From: an uncultured Bacteroidia bacterium
Lineage (GTDB): Bacteria > Bacteroidota > Bacteroidia > Bacteroidales > F082
Assembly: GCA_902789915.1 (NCBI GenBank)
Contig: CADAPW010000026.1
Span: 1 to 40,173 of the forward strand
Direction: 5' to 3'
DNA: 40,173 nt
Shown: in pieces, positions 30,958 to 39,837 of the stretch
Layout: every line of letters begins with the position of its first letter
Position numbering within the stretch: position 1 is the first letter of the stretch
Notes under the pieces: generated by a model
Databases searched by the model: none
Told to the model about the DNA's origin: nothing
Seen by the model: only the letters and a program-made list of their open reading frames with translations
Position numbers and translations under genes: made by a program

Positions 30958-31569
30958 ATGAACGACCAACTCATCCGCTATATCGAGCAGCAAATCCTGC
31001 CGCGCTACGAGCATTTCGATGCCGCCCACCGGCGCGACCATGCCGAAGAAGTCATCAAGCGCAGCTTGGCCTTGTCCGAGCATTATGACATTAATATTAA
31101 TATGGTGTATGCCATCGCCGCCTACCACGACACGGGACTTTGTGAGGGCCGCGACGTGCATCATCTCGTCTCGGGCCGCATCATCCGCGAGGATAAGAAA
31201 CTGCGCGAGTGGTTCGACGAAGAACAAATCGAGATCATGGCCCAAGCCGCCGAAGACCACCGTGCCTCCAGCGGACATGAGCCGCGCAGCATCTACGGCA
31301 AAATCGTGGCCGAAGCCGACCGTCTCATCATTCCCGAAAAAGTCATCCGCCGCACGATACAATTCGGCCTCGACCATTATCCCGAACTCGACAAGGAAGG
31401 GCAATACCGACGTTTCCGTGAACATCTGCTGGAGAAATACTCCGACACGGGTTACCTCCGCCTATGGATTCCCGAATCGGACAACGCCGTGCGCTTGGAA
31501 GAGCTGCGAAAAATCATCCGCGACGAAAACGCCATGCGCGATGCCTTCGAACAACTATTTCCGAACTAA
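30958..31569 (+). CDS. HD-domain phosphohydrolase
   Basis: A 203-residue soluble protein of the HD superfamily, metal-dependent phosphohydrolases often acting on nucleotides. It shows the first His region (DAAHRRDHAEEVI), the namesake AAYHDTGL, then HHLVSGRIIRED and QAAEDHRASSG, which supply further metal ligands, and KIVAEADRL with the last Asp. No synthetase or GGDEF partner domain is attached. The ATG at 30958 was chosen because the -7 octamer and the MITE-like repeat lie upstream of it, and the extension before it has no family-like sequence. The substrate cannot be told from the sequence. The following gene has its own promoter. Confidence 0.85.
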   Translation: MNDQLIRYIEQQILPRYEHFDAAHRRDHAEEVIKRSLALSEHYDININMVYAIAAYHDTGLCEGRDVHHLVSGRIIREDKKLREWFDEEQIEIMAQAAEDHRASSGHEPRSIYGKIVAEADRLIIPEKVIRRTIQFGLDHYPELDKEGQYRRFREHLLEKYSDTGYLRLWIPESDNAVRLEELRKIIRDENAMRDAFEQLFPN

Positions 31570-31594
31570 ATTCACCACGATACAAGATATTTTG

Positions 31595-31602
31595 TATTTT
31601 TG
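31595..31602 (+). promoter_or_regulatory. -7 box of the 296-aa secreted protein
   Basis: TATTTTTG followed by CA, 21 nt before ATG 31624 and 25 nt after the HD gene stop. The -33 region has no clear TTTG. Confidence 0.55.
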
Positions 31603-31623
31603 CAACCCTTAAACCTTACGAAA

Positions 31624-32514
31624 ATGAAAAAAGCACTTGTTACTATCTTGTTTCTTTGCCTCGCAGGCTTTGTAGTGGCACAAGAGACAAACGAAACTGA
31701 ATTCAAGATGGCCTTGGGCGACACCGTCGTTTGGAAACCTTTTGACAACTGCAACGCGCTTGGCTACAACATCAAAGGCCCCAAAGTCATCACCTTCAAG
31801 CCCGTACACTTTGGAGAAAAGATTGAAATCGTTGCCAAGAAAGTCGGCAAGAGCAGCATCGTGGCCACCTGCCAGGATAATGGCACCAAGGCTGTGGCCA
31901 ACATCACCGTCGTCGACCCTAACGACGTTCCCCTCATCGCCGAAAAACCCGTGAAGCCGGCAACCTTGCCTTTCACCGCCACTTATGGCTTCAACCCACC
32001 CAGGGACAACTTCTTCATCACCATCAATGACTTAGGCACTAAATTCAACGAGACCTACATGAAGCATGGCGACGACGAGGCCTTCAATGACGGCCAGGGC
32101 GTCGACCGCTTCTGGAACGTGAAGACGGGCAAGAACTGGTACTACCGTCCCGACGCACAAGGCTGGACCGACGATGTGGATTGGGAGTTTGACCCCCTTG
32201 GCGAGAGCTTCCCCATCATCAATTCCTTCGCCACCGAGGTGAACAAGGACAACCTCTCCAACTATTATGTCGGCAACGAGAAACTCACGGTCGGCGGAGC
32301 AGACAAACCCATGGAAATCGAGTGCTGGAAGTTCTTCGTCGACTTCGAAGACGGCACGGTGATTCAATACTGGGTCGACCCCGCCAACGGCTGCACCCTG
32401 AAACGCCAAATCAACGCCGACCCCGCCAAGGTGGTCACGGTGTATGACCTCAAATACACCCGCCTGCACTTCGGCCCTAGCTTTAAGAAAGGGTTGCATG
32501 ATATCACTAGATGA
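31624..32514 (+). CDS. Secreted protein with Ig-like N-terminal domain (296 aa)
   Basis: A 296-residue exported protein; the signal KALVTILFLCLAGFVVAQ ends at a type I cleavage site. The first ~95 mature residues read like a small beta-sandwich (GDTVVWKPFDN, FKPVHFGEKIEIVAKK, SSIVATCQDNGTKAVANITV), similar to bacterial Ig-like domains. The C-terminal ~180 residues are unique, rich in Trp, Asp and Tyr (NWYYRPDAQGWTDDVDWEFD), and include IECWKFFVDFEDG. No T9SS tail or lipobox. I do not recognise a named family. ATG 31624 follows the promoter. A repeat-rich gap of 305 bp follows. Confidence 0.75.
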   Translation: MKKALVTILFLCLAGFVVAQETNETEFKMALGDTVVWKPFDNCNALGYNIKGPKVITFKPVHFGEKIEIVAKKVGKSSIVATCQDNGTKAVANITVVDPNDVPLIAEKPVKPATLPFTATYGFNPPRDNFFITINDLGTKFNETYMKHGDDEAFNDGQGVDRFWNVKTGKNWYYRPDAQGWTDDVDWEFDPLGESFPIINSFATEVNKDNLSNYYVGNEKLTVGGADKPMEIECWKFFVDFEDGTVIQYWVDPANGCTLKRQINADPAKVVTVYDLKYTRLHFGPSFKKGLHDITR

Positions 32515-32698
32515 GTTGAGAGTTTAGAGTTTAGAGTTTAGAGTCAGTTGAGAGTTGAGAGTCAGTTGAGAGTTGAGAGTCAGTTGAGAGTTGAGAGTCA
32601 GTTGAGAGTTGAGAGTTAGGAGTGTGGAGTTAGGAGTTGAGAGTTTAGAGTTGAGAGTTTAGAGTTTAGAGTTGAGAGTCAGTGGTTAGTTTAGAGTT
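32515..32698. repeat. Low-complexity tandem repeats of GAGAGTT/GAGTTTA type
   Basis: The core is four exact copies of an 18-bp unit beginning TCAGTTGAGAGTTGAGAG, at 32544-32615, flanked by looser GAGTTTAGAGTTTA and GAGTTAGGAGT runs. A second low-complexity run, TTGAATCTTGAATCTTGAA, lies near 32753-32775. With the element at 32702 these fill the gap 32515-32819. No gene is visible, and no good promoter for the gcvT gene could be picked out. Confidence 0.85.
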
Positions 32699-32701
32699 AT
32701 A

Positions 32702-32725
32702 GGGCTGTCACACTGTGGCAGCCAA
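32702..32725. repeat. REP-like half element
   Basis: GGGCTGTCACACTGTGGCAGCC is itself an imperfect palindrome and corresponds to one arm of the 65-bp element at 27121 (given here in two halves: GGGCTGTCACA and CTGTGGCAGCC). Confidence 0.55.
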
Positions 32726-32819
32726 GATTAAGCCAAGGAATTTTGAATTTTGAATCTTTGAATCTTGAATCTTGAATTTTTAAATCATTAAATATTAAAC
32801 CTTAAATCAATCCAATCAA

Positions 32820-33891
32820 ATGGAAAACATCGAATTAAAGAAGACCCCTTACAACCAGATCCATCACGATTTGGGAGCCAAGATGGCTGAATTTGCCGGT
32901 TACGACATGCCGATCCAATACACCGGCCTCGTCGAAGAGCACAACAACGTCCGCAACAACGTCGGCGTGTTCGACGTGAGCCACATGGGCGAGTTCCGCA
33001 TGGGCGAGTTCCGTGCCAAAGGCCCGATGGCCAAGCAGTTCATGCAATACTGCACCGTCAATGACGTCGCCGCTTTGAGCGACGGCAAGGTGCAATACAC
33101 CTGCCTGCCGAACGGCAAGGGCGGCATCGTGGACGACATGCTCGTCTACCGCATCGCCGACGACCATTATTTCATGGTGCCCAACGCCGCCAACATCGAC
33201 AAGGACTGGGCTTGGATGAGCCAGATTGCCGAGAAGTTCGGCATGACCCTACGCCCTGAAAGCCATGCAGAAGCTCACCAAGGCCAACGTGGTTGACATG
33301 GAATACTACACCTTCCAAATCATCAACTTCGCCGGCGTCGACAACATCATCTTCTCGACCACGGGTTACACCGGCTCGGGTGGCTGCGAAATCTACATCC
33401 CCGTTGCTTACGCCAAGCAGGTTTGGGACGCCGTCTTTGAGGCTGGCAAGGAGTTCGGCATCATGCCCGCTGGCTTGGGCTGCCGCGACACCCTCCGTCT
33501 CGAGAAAGGCTTCTGCCTCTACGGTCACGAAATCGACGACACCATCAGCCCCATCGAGGCTGGCTTGGGCTGGATCACCAAGTTCGTCGACGGCAACGAC
33601 TTCCTCAACCGCGAAATCTTCGCCGCTCAGAAAGCCAATGGCGTGAGCCAGAAGATTGTCGGCTTCGAGATGATCGACCGCGGCATTCCGCGTAACGGCT
33701 ACGAGGTGTGCGACGCCGAAGGCAACTGCATCGGCATGGTGCGCTCGGGCAGCCCGTCGCCCTCGACTGGCAAGAACATCGGTACCGCTTTGGTGAAGAA
33801 GGCCTTCAGCAAGAAGGACACCGAAATCTTCATCAAGATCCGTAACAAACTCATCAAGGCCGTCGTGGTCAAGATGCCGTTCCTGCCATGA
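32820..33891 (+). pseudogene. gcvT: Glycine cleavage T protein (aminomethyltransferase), disrupted
   Basis: GcvT transfers the methylene group of glycine to tetrahydrofolate. The N-terminal part from ATG 32820 (KKTPYNQIHHDLGAKMAEFA, GVFDVSHMGEF, QYTCLPNGKGGIVDDMLVYR) and the C-terminal part from about 33266 (AMQKLTKANVVDMEYYTF, GYTGSGGCEIY, GLGCRDTLRLEKGFCLYGHE, GTALVKKAF) are both typical. They are in different frames. Between TLR and LKAMQKL the usual 14-20 residues (the ASDE to QGP region) are missing. There is also a 15-bp tandem duplication giving MGEFRMGEFR. So one deletion with frameshift and one in-frame duplication, about 250 bp apart. Either true decay or an assembly problem. Its stop overlaps the next gene (ATGA). 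Confidence 0.85.
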
Positions 33892-35711
33892 TTCGCCTGC
33901 GTCACCTCCTGACGGCAACGCTGTTGCTGTTTATGGCTTTTGCTAAGGCACAAGAGGTGACCTTTTCGACCCCTGGCGGGTTTTACGACAACCCCTTTGA
34001 ACTGACCTTGTCCTGCAACCAGCGGGACAAGGTCATTCATTATACCACCAACGGCAACACGCCCACGGCCAACGACCCTGTCTTTGGGGAACCGTTGCTA
34101 TTGGGTGAAAGCCTTTACTCCCACTCCGACATCTACACCATCCTCGACTGCCCCGAAAGCATGTGGTTCTTGCCCACATCGGTACAAAAGTGCATCGTCA
34201 TCAGGGCGGCAGCATTCGATGAAAACGGCAGCCTAAGTGGGAAAGTAACCACCAACACCTACCTCATCAAATCGCTCGGCTGCGACACACACGGACTGCC
34301 AGCGGTCTCGATTTGCGCCGACTCGTTGGATTTATTTGATTACGAGCGAGGCATTTTCGTCCCGGGAGCATACCAAGACCCTTCAAACCCCGAAGGCACT
34401 GGCAATTACTATCAGTCGGGAAGAGAGTGGGAAAGACCCATGAACTTCGAGTTCTATGAAACGGACAACAAAGGCGTCAACCAACAAGCCGGATTAAGGA
34501 CCCACGGAGGCAACGGACGCAAGCTACAGCAAAAATGCGTGAAAATCTACGCCCGTGAGGAATACGGCAAAAAACGCTTCAAGCACCCGTTTTTCGAGAC
34601 CATCCCCGACAGTAGCTTCAAGCACTTGATACTCAAGCCTTTCACATCGTCATGGACGCAATCGGGAATCAACGACTATGTCAGCAACCAAATCGCCTCG
34701 CGGCTGGACTTGGAGACATTGGCCTCAAGACCTGTCGCACTCTATCTCAACGGCGAATACTGGGGCATCTATTACATCCACGAAAGACCTGACGAACACT
34801 ATCTGGAAGACCATTGCCACGTCGACATCAACGGCATCAACCTCATCGAAGACTGGGGAGGCACCTGCGAGGCGGGAAGCAACCTCAACTTCCTCATGCT
34901 ATATGACTTCATCGCCAACAACGACCTTGCCGACCCTGACGCCTATTCGTATGTGGCAAGCCAGATAGACATCAGCAATTTCATTGATTACCAAATATTT
35001 GAGATATTCTCCGCCAACCTCGACTGGCCTGCCAACAACATGCGCTGCTGGCAAGAAGGCAATGGTCCATGGCGCTGGATCTTCTTCGACGGCGACATCG
35101 GGCTGATCACCAAAGAATACGATGCCTTCGCCAATGCAACCTACGACGGACCGAGCACCTATCCGGCAAGCTCGAATTCTACCCTATTCCTCAGGAAACT
35201 GCTGGAAAACGAATCGTTCAAGGTGGCCTTCCTTAACCGTTTCAACCAGCTACTGCATTCAGCATTCGCCTACGAAACGACCAAACCATTGAAAGACAAA
35301 GCCTTTGAAAAGCTGGAGGGTGAAACCCCCAACCAGGTGGCCCGTTTCCACAATCCCGACAGCCTGCAACTCTGGGAGCAGCACATGGATGGCATCGACG
35401 CCTTCCTATCGCTAAGGGAACGTCATGTCGTGAGTCAAATGCAGGAATACTTCTATTCCGACAACTATAGCTTTACCATTGACGCCCTATTCCCTTCGCC
35501 GGCCCAAAGCGAGATTCACATCCTGACGAACTTCGACAAGACCACGCTGACTACCATCCAAATCATCGACCTCAAAGGAAGGATACGTTGGAGCGCGGAG
35601 CATGTGTTTGGTGCAGGGGTGTTCGAACTCGTCCTGCCGATCCACTTGCCCTCGGGTGTATATATCCTAAGGATTGGCGACACGACCCGAAAGTTTGTTG
35701 TCATCGACTAA
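33888..35711 (+). CDS. CotH-like secreted protein with T9SS tail
   Basis: A 607-residue exported protein. After the signal peptide (LLTATLLLFMAFAKAQ) comes a chitobiase-C-like beta domain (about 25-120; VIHYTTNGNTPTANDP). A CotH-kinase-like domain follows (about 130-480) with GLRTHGGNGRKLQQK, KHLILKPF, YLNGEYWGIYYIHERPDE, then NLDWPANNMRCW and WRWIFFDGDIGL, which carry the Asp/Asn residues of the CotH active site. A T9SS type A sorting domain ends the protein (LFPSPAQSEIHI, IIDLKGRIRW, LPSGVYILRIGD, FVVID). CotH proteins are atypical secreted kinases in spore formers; the role in Bacteroidetes is unclear. The start overlaps the gcvT stop by 4 nt, implying cotranscription. Confidence 0.88.
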   Translation: MIRLRHLLTATLLLFMAFAKAQEVTFSTPGGFYDNPFELTLSCNQRDKVIHYTTNGNTPTANDPVFGEPLLLGESLYSHSDIYTILDCPESMWFLPTSVQKCIVIRAAAFDENGSLSGKVTTNTYLIKSLGCDTHGLPAVSICADSLDLFDYERGIFVPGAYQDPSNPEGTGNYYQSGREWERPMNFEFYETDNKGVNQQAGLRTHGGNGRKLQQKCVKIYAREEYGKKRFKHPFFETIPDSSFKHLILKPFTSSWTQSGINDYVSNQIASRLDLETLASRPVALYLNGEYWGIYYIHERPDEHYLEDHCHVDINGINLIEDWGGTCEAGSNLNFLMLYDFIANNDLADPDAYSYVASQIDISNFIDYQIFEIFSANLDWPANNMRCWQEGNGPWRWIFFDGDIGLITKEYDAFANATYDGPSTYPASSNSTLFLRKLLENESFKVAFLNRFNQLLHSAFAYETTKPLKDKAFEKLEGETPNQVARFHNPDSLQLWEQHMDGIDAFLSLRERHVVSQMQEYFYSDNYSFTIDALFPSPAQSEIHILTNFDKTTLTTIQIIDLKGRIRWSAEHVFGAGVFELVLPIHLPSGVYILRIGDTTRKFVVID

Positions 35712-35766
35712 AACTGCCAATTTTTCAGTACTCTACGGCGGAACGATTCTTGATAAAACCCTCGGC

Positions 35767-36531
35767 ATGGACAACAAAGCAGAAAGACGGAAATTCCTGG
35801 GTAGCCTCATCATCCCGCTCATCATCGTGGTGGTGATGTGGCTGGTAAAAATCATCGAGGAGTCGTATGGTGTACACCTCGGGCAATGGGGCATCGTGCC
35901 GCATACCGCCAAAGGTCTCATCGGCATCCTCACCCTGCCCTTCCTGCATGGCAGTTGGGAACATCTGCTGTCGAACACGGTGCCGATCCTCGTCCTGGGC
36001 ACAGCCTTGTATTACTGCTACCCCTCCCTTGCCAACCGCGTCATGCTCATCACTTGGCTGGGCAGCGGCCTGCTCACCTGGTGCATCGGCGACGTCGAAA
36101 CGACCCACATCGGCGCCAGTGCCTTGGTCTATGGGCTTAACCTGTTCCTCATCTTCAGTGGCTTCATCCGAGGCAACCGCATGCTCATCGTCATCTCGCT
36201 TATCATGGTGTTTCTCTATGGCAGCTTCATCTGGGGCATGATACCGGCTTTGGCCGTCCCACAAAACATCTCATGGGAAGGCCACCTCAGCGGTGCCTTG
36301 ATTGGCATTTTGCTGGCCTTTTTCTTAAGGAAAGAAGGACCTCAGAAAGAGGTGTACCATTGGGAGGAAGATGATGAAGAAGATGAAAGCACGGCCCTTC
36401 GACAAGCTCAGGGACCGCAGGGACCTGATTCTGATAATTCGAATGACGCTGGGTCAGAAGAAAAGCCTTATTGGGATGTGCCTACCCCTTCAAACGACGA
36501 GCTGACGGTACAATACCGCATCAGACATTAA
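35767..36531 (+). CDS. Rhomboid-family intramembrane serine protease
   Basis: A 254-residue inner-membrane protease. Six hydrophobic segments are visible between about residues 13 and 185. The catalytic Ser is S118 in THIGASALVYG and the His is H173 in WEGHLSGALIG, 55 residues apart as in the family. GSWEHLLSNTVPILVLG matches the conserved loop-1/TM region. The ATG at 35767, 56 nt after the CotH-like stop, was preferred over a frame opening inside the previous gene. After the last membrane segment is a cytoplasmic, acidic tail (HWEEDDEEDES) interrupted by residues TALRQAQGPQGP, encoded by a REP-like repeat. The 3' end overlaps the convergent SGNH gene by 11 nt. Confidence 0.88.
   Translation: MDNKAERRKFLGSLIIPLIIVVVMWLVKIIEESYGVHLGQWGIVPHTAKGLIGILTLPFLHGSWEHLLSNTVPILVLGTALYYCYPSLANRVMLITWLGSGLLTWCIGDVETTHIGASALVYGLNLFLIFSGFIRGNRMLIVISLIMVFLYGSFIWGMIPALAVPQNISWEGHLSGALIGILLAFFLRKEGPQKEVYHWEEDDEEDESTALRQAQGPQGPDSDNSNDAGSEEKPYWDVPTPSNDELTVQYRIRH
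36393..36416. repeat. REP-like repeat inside the rhomboid tail
   Basis: The 24-bp string begins GGCCCTTCGACAAG and ends CTCAGGGACC; it is a short imperfect palindrome (CCCT/AGGG ends, AAGCT centre). I know this type of TTCGACAAGCTCAGG repeat as a common dispersed element in Bacteroidetes and other genomes. It keeps the frame and is translated as Leu-Arg-Gln-Ala-Gln-Gly-Pro. Confidence 0.65.
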
Positions 36532-37240
36532 GGTCAACATCAAGCACTTCAAGCACTTGACGGGCAATGTCGTCCTGACCTTTGACATCGGGATGCCACC
36601 AGTCTTTGTGGATGTCCAAATCGATACAATCCACGCCATAATGCTGAGTGATACGGTGAGCCGATTCAATGAGGTTCAGCCGAGTTTCCTCGGTGATGCC
36701 GCCAGGACACGGGGAAGTCTCAAGGAGGAAATAAAGCTTGGCATTAGGATACTGACGTTTCACATAATCCAAGAGATAGGCAAGGGCTGGACGGAAGGAG
36801 CATAGCTGTTCTTCAGTCCAATCAGCATACACAAAGTCGCCAAAGGGCGCATCTTGCCAAACGTCATTGGTGCCGCCAAGGATGAAAACCACATCGGGAT
36901 TTCCCAAGTCATCCATACGTTTGAGAAAGGAATGGCGCTCATAAAAGGCACCACCCTCAAAACCACTGAAATTGCAAATCAGGGAGCCTGAGAATGAGTT
37001 GTTTCGCTCCATGGACCATCCCCTCTTGGTAGCCACCTTATGCCACCACATTTGCGAGACATCCGTCACGCCAATCGAATCGTAGTGCCAAACATCGTTT
37101 GTCTCAGGGTCGACATAGCCTTCAAAAGTGGAATAGCTATCACCCAAGATGGAAAAACGGATGTCTTGAGGTTGAACAGGATCCTTTACGCATGATGTCA
37201 TCATGGCAGCAATAGTTAAAATTAGCAATAATCGTTTCAT
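36521..37240 (-). CDS. SGNH/GDSL-family hydrolase lipoprotein
   Basis: A 239-residue esterase/lipase-like protein. The lipoprotein signal (LLLILTIAAMMTSC, Cys17) predicts envelope attachment. The GDSL block is ILGDSYSTFEG with nucleophile Ser35; the block with Gly and Asn is SGSLICNFSG, the GxND block is FILGGTNDVW, and the Asp/His block is DIHKDWWHPDVKG. Such enzymes remove acyl groups, often acetyl groups, from carbohydrates. The gene starts 2 nt after the OmpA-family gene on the same strand, so it is probably in that operon. It ends by overlapping the 3' end of the convergent rhomboid gene. Substrate unknown. Confidence 0.87.
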   Translation of the reverse strand: MKRLLLILTIAAMMTSCVKDPVQPQDIRFSILGDSYSTFEGYVDPETNDVWHYDSIGVTDVSQMWWHKVATKRGWSMERNNSFSGSLICNFSGFEGGAFYERHSFLKRMDDLGNPDVVFILGGTNDVWQDAPFGDFVYADWTEEQLCSFRPALAYLLDYVKRQYPNAKLYFLLETSPCPGGITEETRLNLIESAHRITQHYGVDCIDLDIHKDWWHPDVKGQDDIARQVLEVLDVDLNV

Positions 37241-37242
37241 AT

Positions 37243-38898
37243 TCAGTTAATTACAATCATTTCGGTTCTACGGTTCATGGCACGATGCTCTTCGCTGTCG
37301 TTGGGTGCCAGCGGCTTGGTGGAGCCATAGCCTTTTGCCGTCAATCTTGTTTCATCTATACCATTATCAACTAATGCCTTACGCACCACCTCGGCACGGT
37401 CGGCAGAGAGTTTCTTGTTGTAGTTCTCGCTACCCACATTGTCGGTATGGCCTGCCAATTCCACCTTCAAGTCGGGATTGCGTTTCAGGAAATCGGTCAG
37501 CATCTGAATGCCCGTGTGGGAATCCTCCGTCAAGGCGGAGCTGTTGTATTCAAACTGGATGTTTTGCAGGACCACGGCATCGCCAGGCGCGAGTTCCACC
37601 ACATCCACCGTCGCCAAATAATTGGCCGAGTCGGATCGGAGTGCTTCGGGCAGTTCGAAGGTATAAATGTCGTAGCCGCCTTGTCCTCCCTCGCGTTGCG
37701 AGGAAATGAAGGCCGTCTTGCCGTCCGCTGCCACGAAAAAGTTGATTTCGTCGCCTTGCGTGTTGATGGGGAAGCCCAGATTGACAGGCTCTTGCCATTG
37801 GCCATCCTCTCCCTTACGGCTCATGAACAGGTCGAAACCACCCATGCCGACATGCTTATCGGACGAGAAATACAGGGTGCGTCCGTCGGGATGCAGGAAA
37901 GGTGCCATCTCGGTGCCTTTGGTGTTGACAGGTGCACCAAGGTTTTGTGGCTCGCCCCAAGTGCCGTCAGTATTGCGAAGGCTGCGATAGATGTCTGCAT
38001 TACCGTTGCGGCGCGAGACGAAATACAACTCACGTCCGTCGCTGCTCACGCAAGGCTGTGACTCCCATCTGTTGGTATTGATGCTGCCGGTCAACCTTTT
38101 GGGCATCGCCCATGTGCCGTCGTGCCATTCCGAGACATAAAGGTCGCAGCTGCTGTCGCGCGACCATCCACAGCCCGTCAGATACAGTTTCTTGCCGTCG
38201 GCAGAGATGAATGCCGCTCCCAGGTCAATGTCGTCGGGAAAGTCAGAGAATGCAAGCTGCTGAGGTTCAGTCCATTGTTCACCATCCCACTGGCTGGTAA
38301 AAAGGAACTCCTTCTGAAAGCCGTTGCCCATCGTCATCTTACGCGTGAACAGCAGCTGGCTGCCATCAAACGAAAGCATGTTCACATATTCGTCGGCATC
38401 CATGTTGACCGTATTTCCCAGACTTTCTGGCACAAAAAGTACAGGATGACTGATTGCATAGTCGCGGAATGTGGCCACCTCCAACATCTCGGCAACCACA
38501 GCATCGTTGATGGCATGGCCTCCTGCCTTGGACTGGTACCATTGAAGCAAGGTCTTTTCCCTCTTATATGCGCCACGCTTGTCGTACAGCCGTGCCAAAG
38601 TGATAGCTGCAGGCGGAAACGCCATCGAGTCGGAGCGCAGCGCGTTTTCATAGCCTAATATGGCGAGGTCGTAGTCTTTTGTCTCCATGCCTATCTCACC
38701 CTCGAGAAGCCACGCCTCGGCATAGTTGGGGTCTTCGACCACCGCTTTCAGCACCTGCTGCTGCGCCTTTTGGTAATCGCGCTTAAGAAATGCCTCTTCC
38801 GCCGCATTGAAAGCCTTCACAGCCTTCTTGGAAGGTTGGGCAAACGCCGAGGATGCCAACATAACGAGTGAAAACACTATGAATGCCAAACGCTTCAT
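37243..38898 (-). CDS. OmpA-family protein with TPR and PD40 repeats
   Basis: A 551-residue exported envelope protein. After the signal peptide (VFSLVMLASSAFAQ) are TPR-like helices (about 25-130; AFNAAEEAFLKRDYQKAQQQ, YAEAWLLEGEIGMETKDYD). PD40/WD40-like beta-propeller repeats follow (about 165-425), each with GKKLYLTG, GRELYFVS or GRTLYFSS strands. The C-terminal OmpA domain has IQFEYNSSAL, VELAGHTDNVG, NKKLSADRAEVV and NRRTEMIV, whose Asp and Arg bind peptidoglycan. This layout occurs in Bacteroidetes envelope proteins such as T9SS-linked PorE-like lipoproteins, though there is no lipobox here. The ATG overlaps the preceding gene's stop (TAATG), indicating translational coupling. Confidence 0.88.
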   Translation of the reverse strand: MKRLAFIVFSLVMLASSAFAQPSKKAVKAFNAAEEAFLKRDYQKAQQQVLKAVVEDPNYAEAWLLEGEIGMETKDYDLAILGYENALRSDSMAFPPAAITLARLYDKRGAYKREKTLLQWYQSKAGGHAINDAVVAEMLEVATFRDYAISHPVLFVPESLGNTVNMDADEYVNMLSFDGSQLLFTRKMTMGNGFQKEFLFTSQWDGEQWTEPQQLAFSDFPDDIDLGAAFISADGKKLYLTGCGWSRDSSCDLYVSEWHDGTWAMPKRLTGSINTNRWESQPCVSSDGRELYFVSRRNGNADIYRSLRNTDGTWGEPQNLGAPVNTKGTEMAPFLHPDGRTLYFSSDKHVGMGGFDLFMSRKGEDGQWQEPVNLGFPINTQGDEINFFVAADGKTAFISSQREGGQGGYDIYTFELPEALRSDSANYLATVDVVELAPGDAVVLQNIQFEYNSSALTEDSHTGIQMLTDFLKRNPDLKVELAGHTDNVGSENYNKKLSADRAEVVRKALVDNGIDETRLTAKGYGSTKPLAPNDSEEHRAMNRRTEMIVIN

Positions 38899-39815
38899 TA
38901 TTTCTTGTTTTTCAATTCTTTATCAATCCATTTGCGAAAATCGGCCTCAAACACTCTTGTGGTCATGGTGGGGGAAGTCTCTACCGAGATGTAGCATCGG
39001 CCATAGTCGAAGAAACAGATGCCTTCGGTTTGGGCACCGACAAACTGGGACATCTCGAAACGGTGGTTCGCCAGCTTTTCACCATGTTCGTCGAAGTCGA
39101 AGATGAGGTACATGAACGGATTCAAGAGGGATTTCACGTAACCTACAACGATCAGAATCCGGTTTTCTCTGTCATAGTCAGCACCCGTAATCAAGCCTTG
39201 CGAATCGAAGCCGTTGACCACTTCGGCCACATAATTACCAGGCGTTTTCGGAAGTCGGTACAAGCGTGTCGTTCCCGTCTTCCAGCCCTTGCTGAACAAA
39301 TAAAGATGCGTTCCCGTGGCAAAAACGGCCTCGCAGTCGAAGTCATGCGCATGTTTCCTTTTCACGAAACTGGTTTGGTCGGAAAAACGGAACAAAATCG
39401 AGTCGACCTCGATAGACGCATCACCTTCCTCGGGAATGGCCGATAAGGGGAAAGTGAAGATTCTCAAGTTTTTACGACTGCCATGATTGTTACCGAAATC
39501 GCCCACGAAAACGCTCTCGCCGTCGGTGCAAACATCCTCCCAGTCCTTGTTTTTCACGTTTTTGAGGGTTATTCTCTGCACCACTTGAAATGTCGTGGTG
39601 TCGATGGCATACAAAATCGGCTTGCCACCGCTATCATTATGTGTCCAAAGGCGACCGTTGTGGAAAAACAAGCCAGAGGTCTCGCTTACCTCATTCGGCA
39701 ATTCCGACAAAAACCTAGGGTTATACAAAGGCGTGAACGCATTCTTGCCATTTTCTTGTGCCCAAAGACTTGACACAAGCAATGCAAGGGTAACGATGAT
39801 AAGGTTCTTCTTCAT
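38898..39815 (-). CDS. Secreted beta-propeller-like protein
   Basis: A 305-residue exported protein. The signal peptide (LIIVTLALLVSSLWAQ) is followed by blade-like repeats: SETSGLFFHNGRLWTHNDSGG, LYAIDTTTFQVVQRITL, DWEDVCTDGESVFVGDFGNN, HDFDCEAVFATGTHLYLFSK and QTEGICFFDYGRCYISVE (each given in part). The acidic WEDV and CEAV turns resemble esterase-phytase-like or SdiA-regulated propellers, but I cannot name the activity. ATG 39815 is taken over a start seven codons upstream. A -7-like AATTTTTG lies at 39823-39830, 8 nt upstream, overlapping the end of the regulator gene. The next gene's ATG overlaps this stop, so the genes form an operon. Confidence 0.75.
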   Translation of the reverse strand: MKKNLIIVTLALLVSSLWAQENGKNAFTPLYNPRFLSELPNEVSETSGLFFHNGRLWTHNDSGGKPILYAIDTTTFQVVQRITLKNVKNKDWEDVCTDGESVFVGDFGNNHGSRKNLRIFTFPLSAIPEEGDASIEVDSILFRFSDQTSFVKRKHAHDFDCEAVFATGTHLYLFSKGWKTGTTRLYRLPKTPGNYVAEVVNGFDSQGLITGADYDRENRILIVVGYVKSLLNPFMYLIFDFDEHGEKLANHRFEMSQFVGAQTEGICFFDYGRCYISVETSPTMTTRVFEADFRKWIDKELKNKK

Positions 39816-39837
39816 CTTCGAGCAAAAATTATACATC

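Noticed and set aside
35674..35766. Rhomboid start inside the CotH-like gene
   Set aside because: The extension is a shadow of the CotH C-terminus; the ATG at 35767 gives the usual short polar N-terminus before the first membrane segment.
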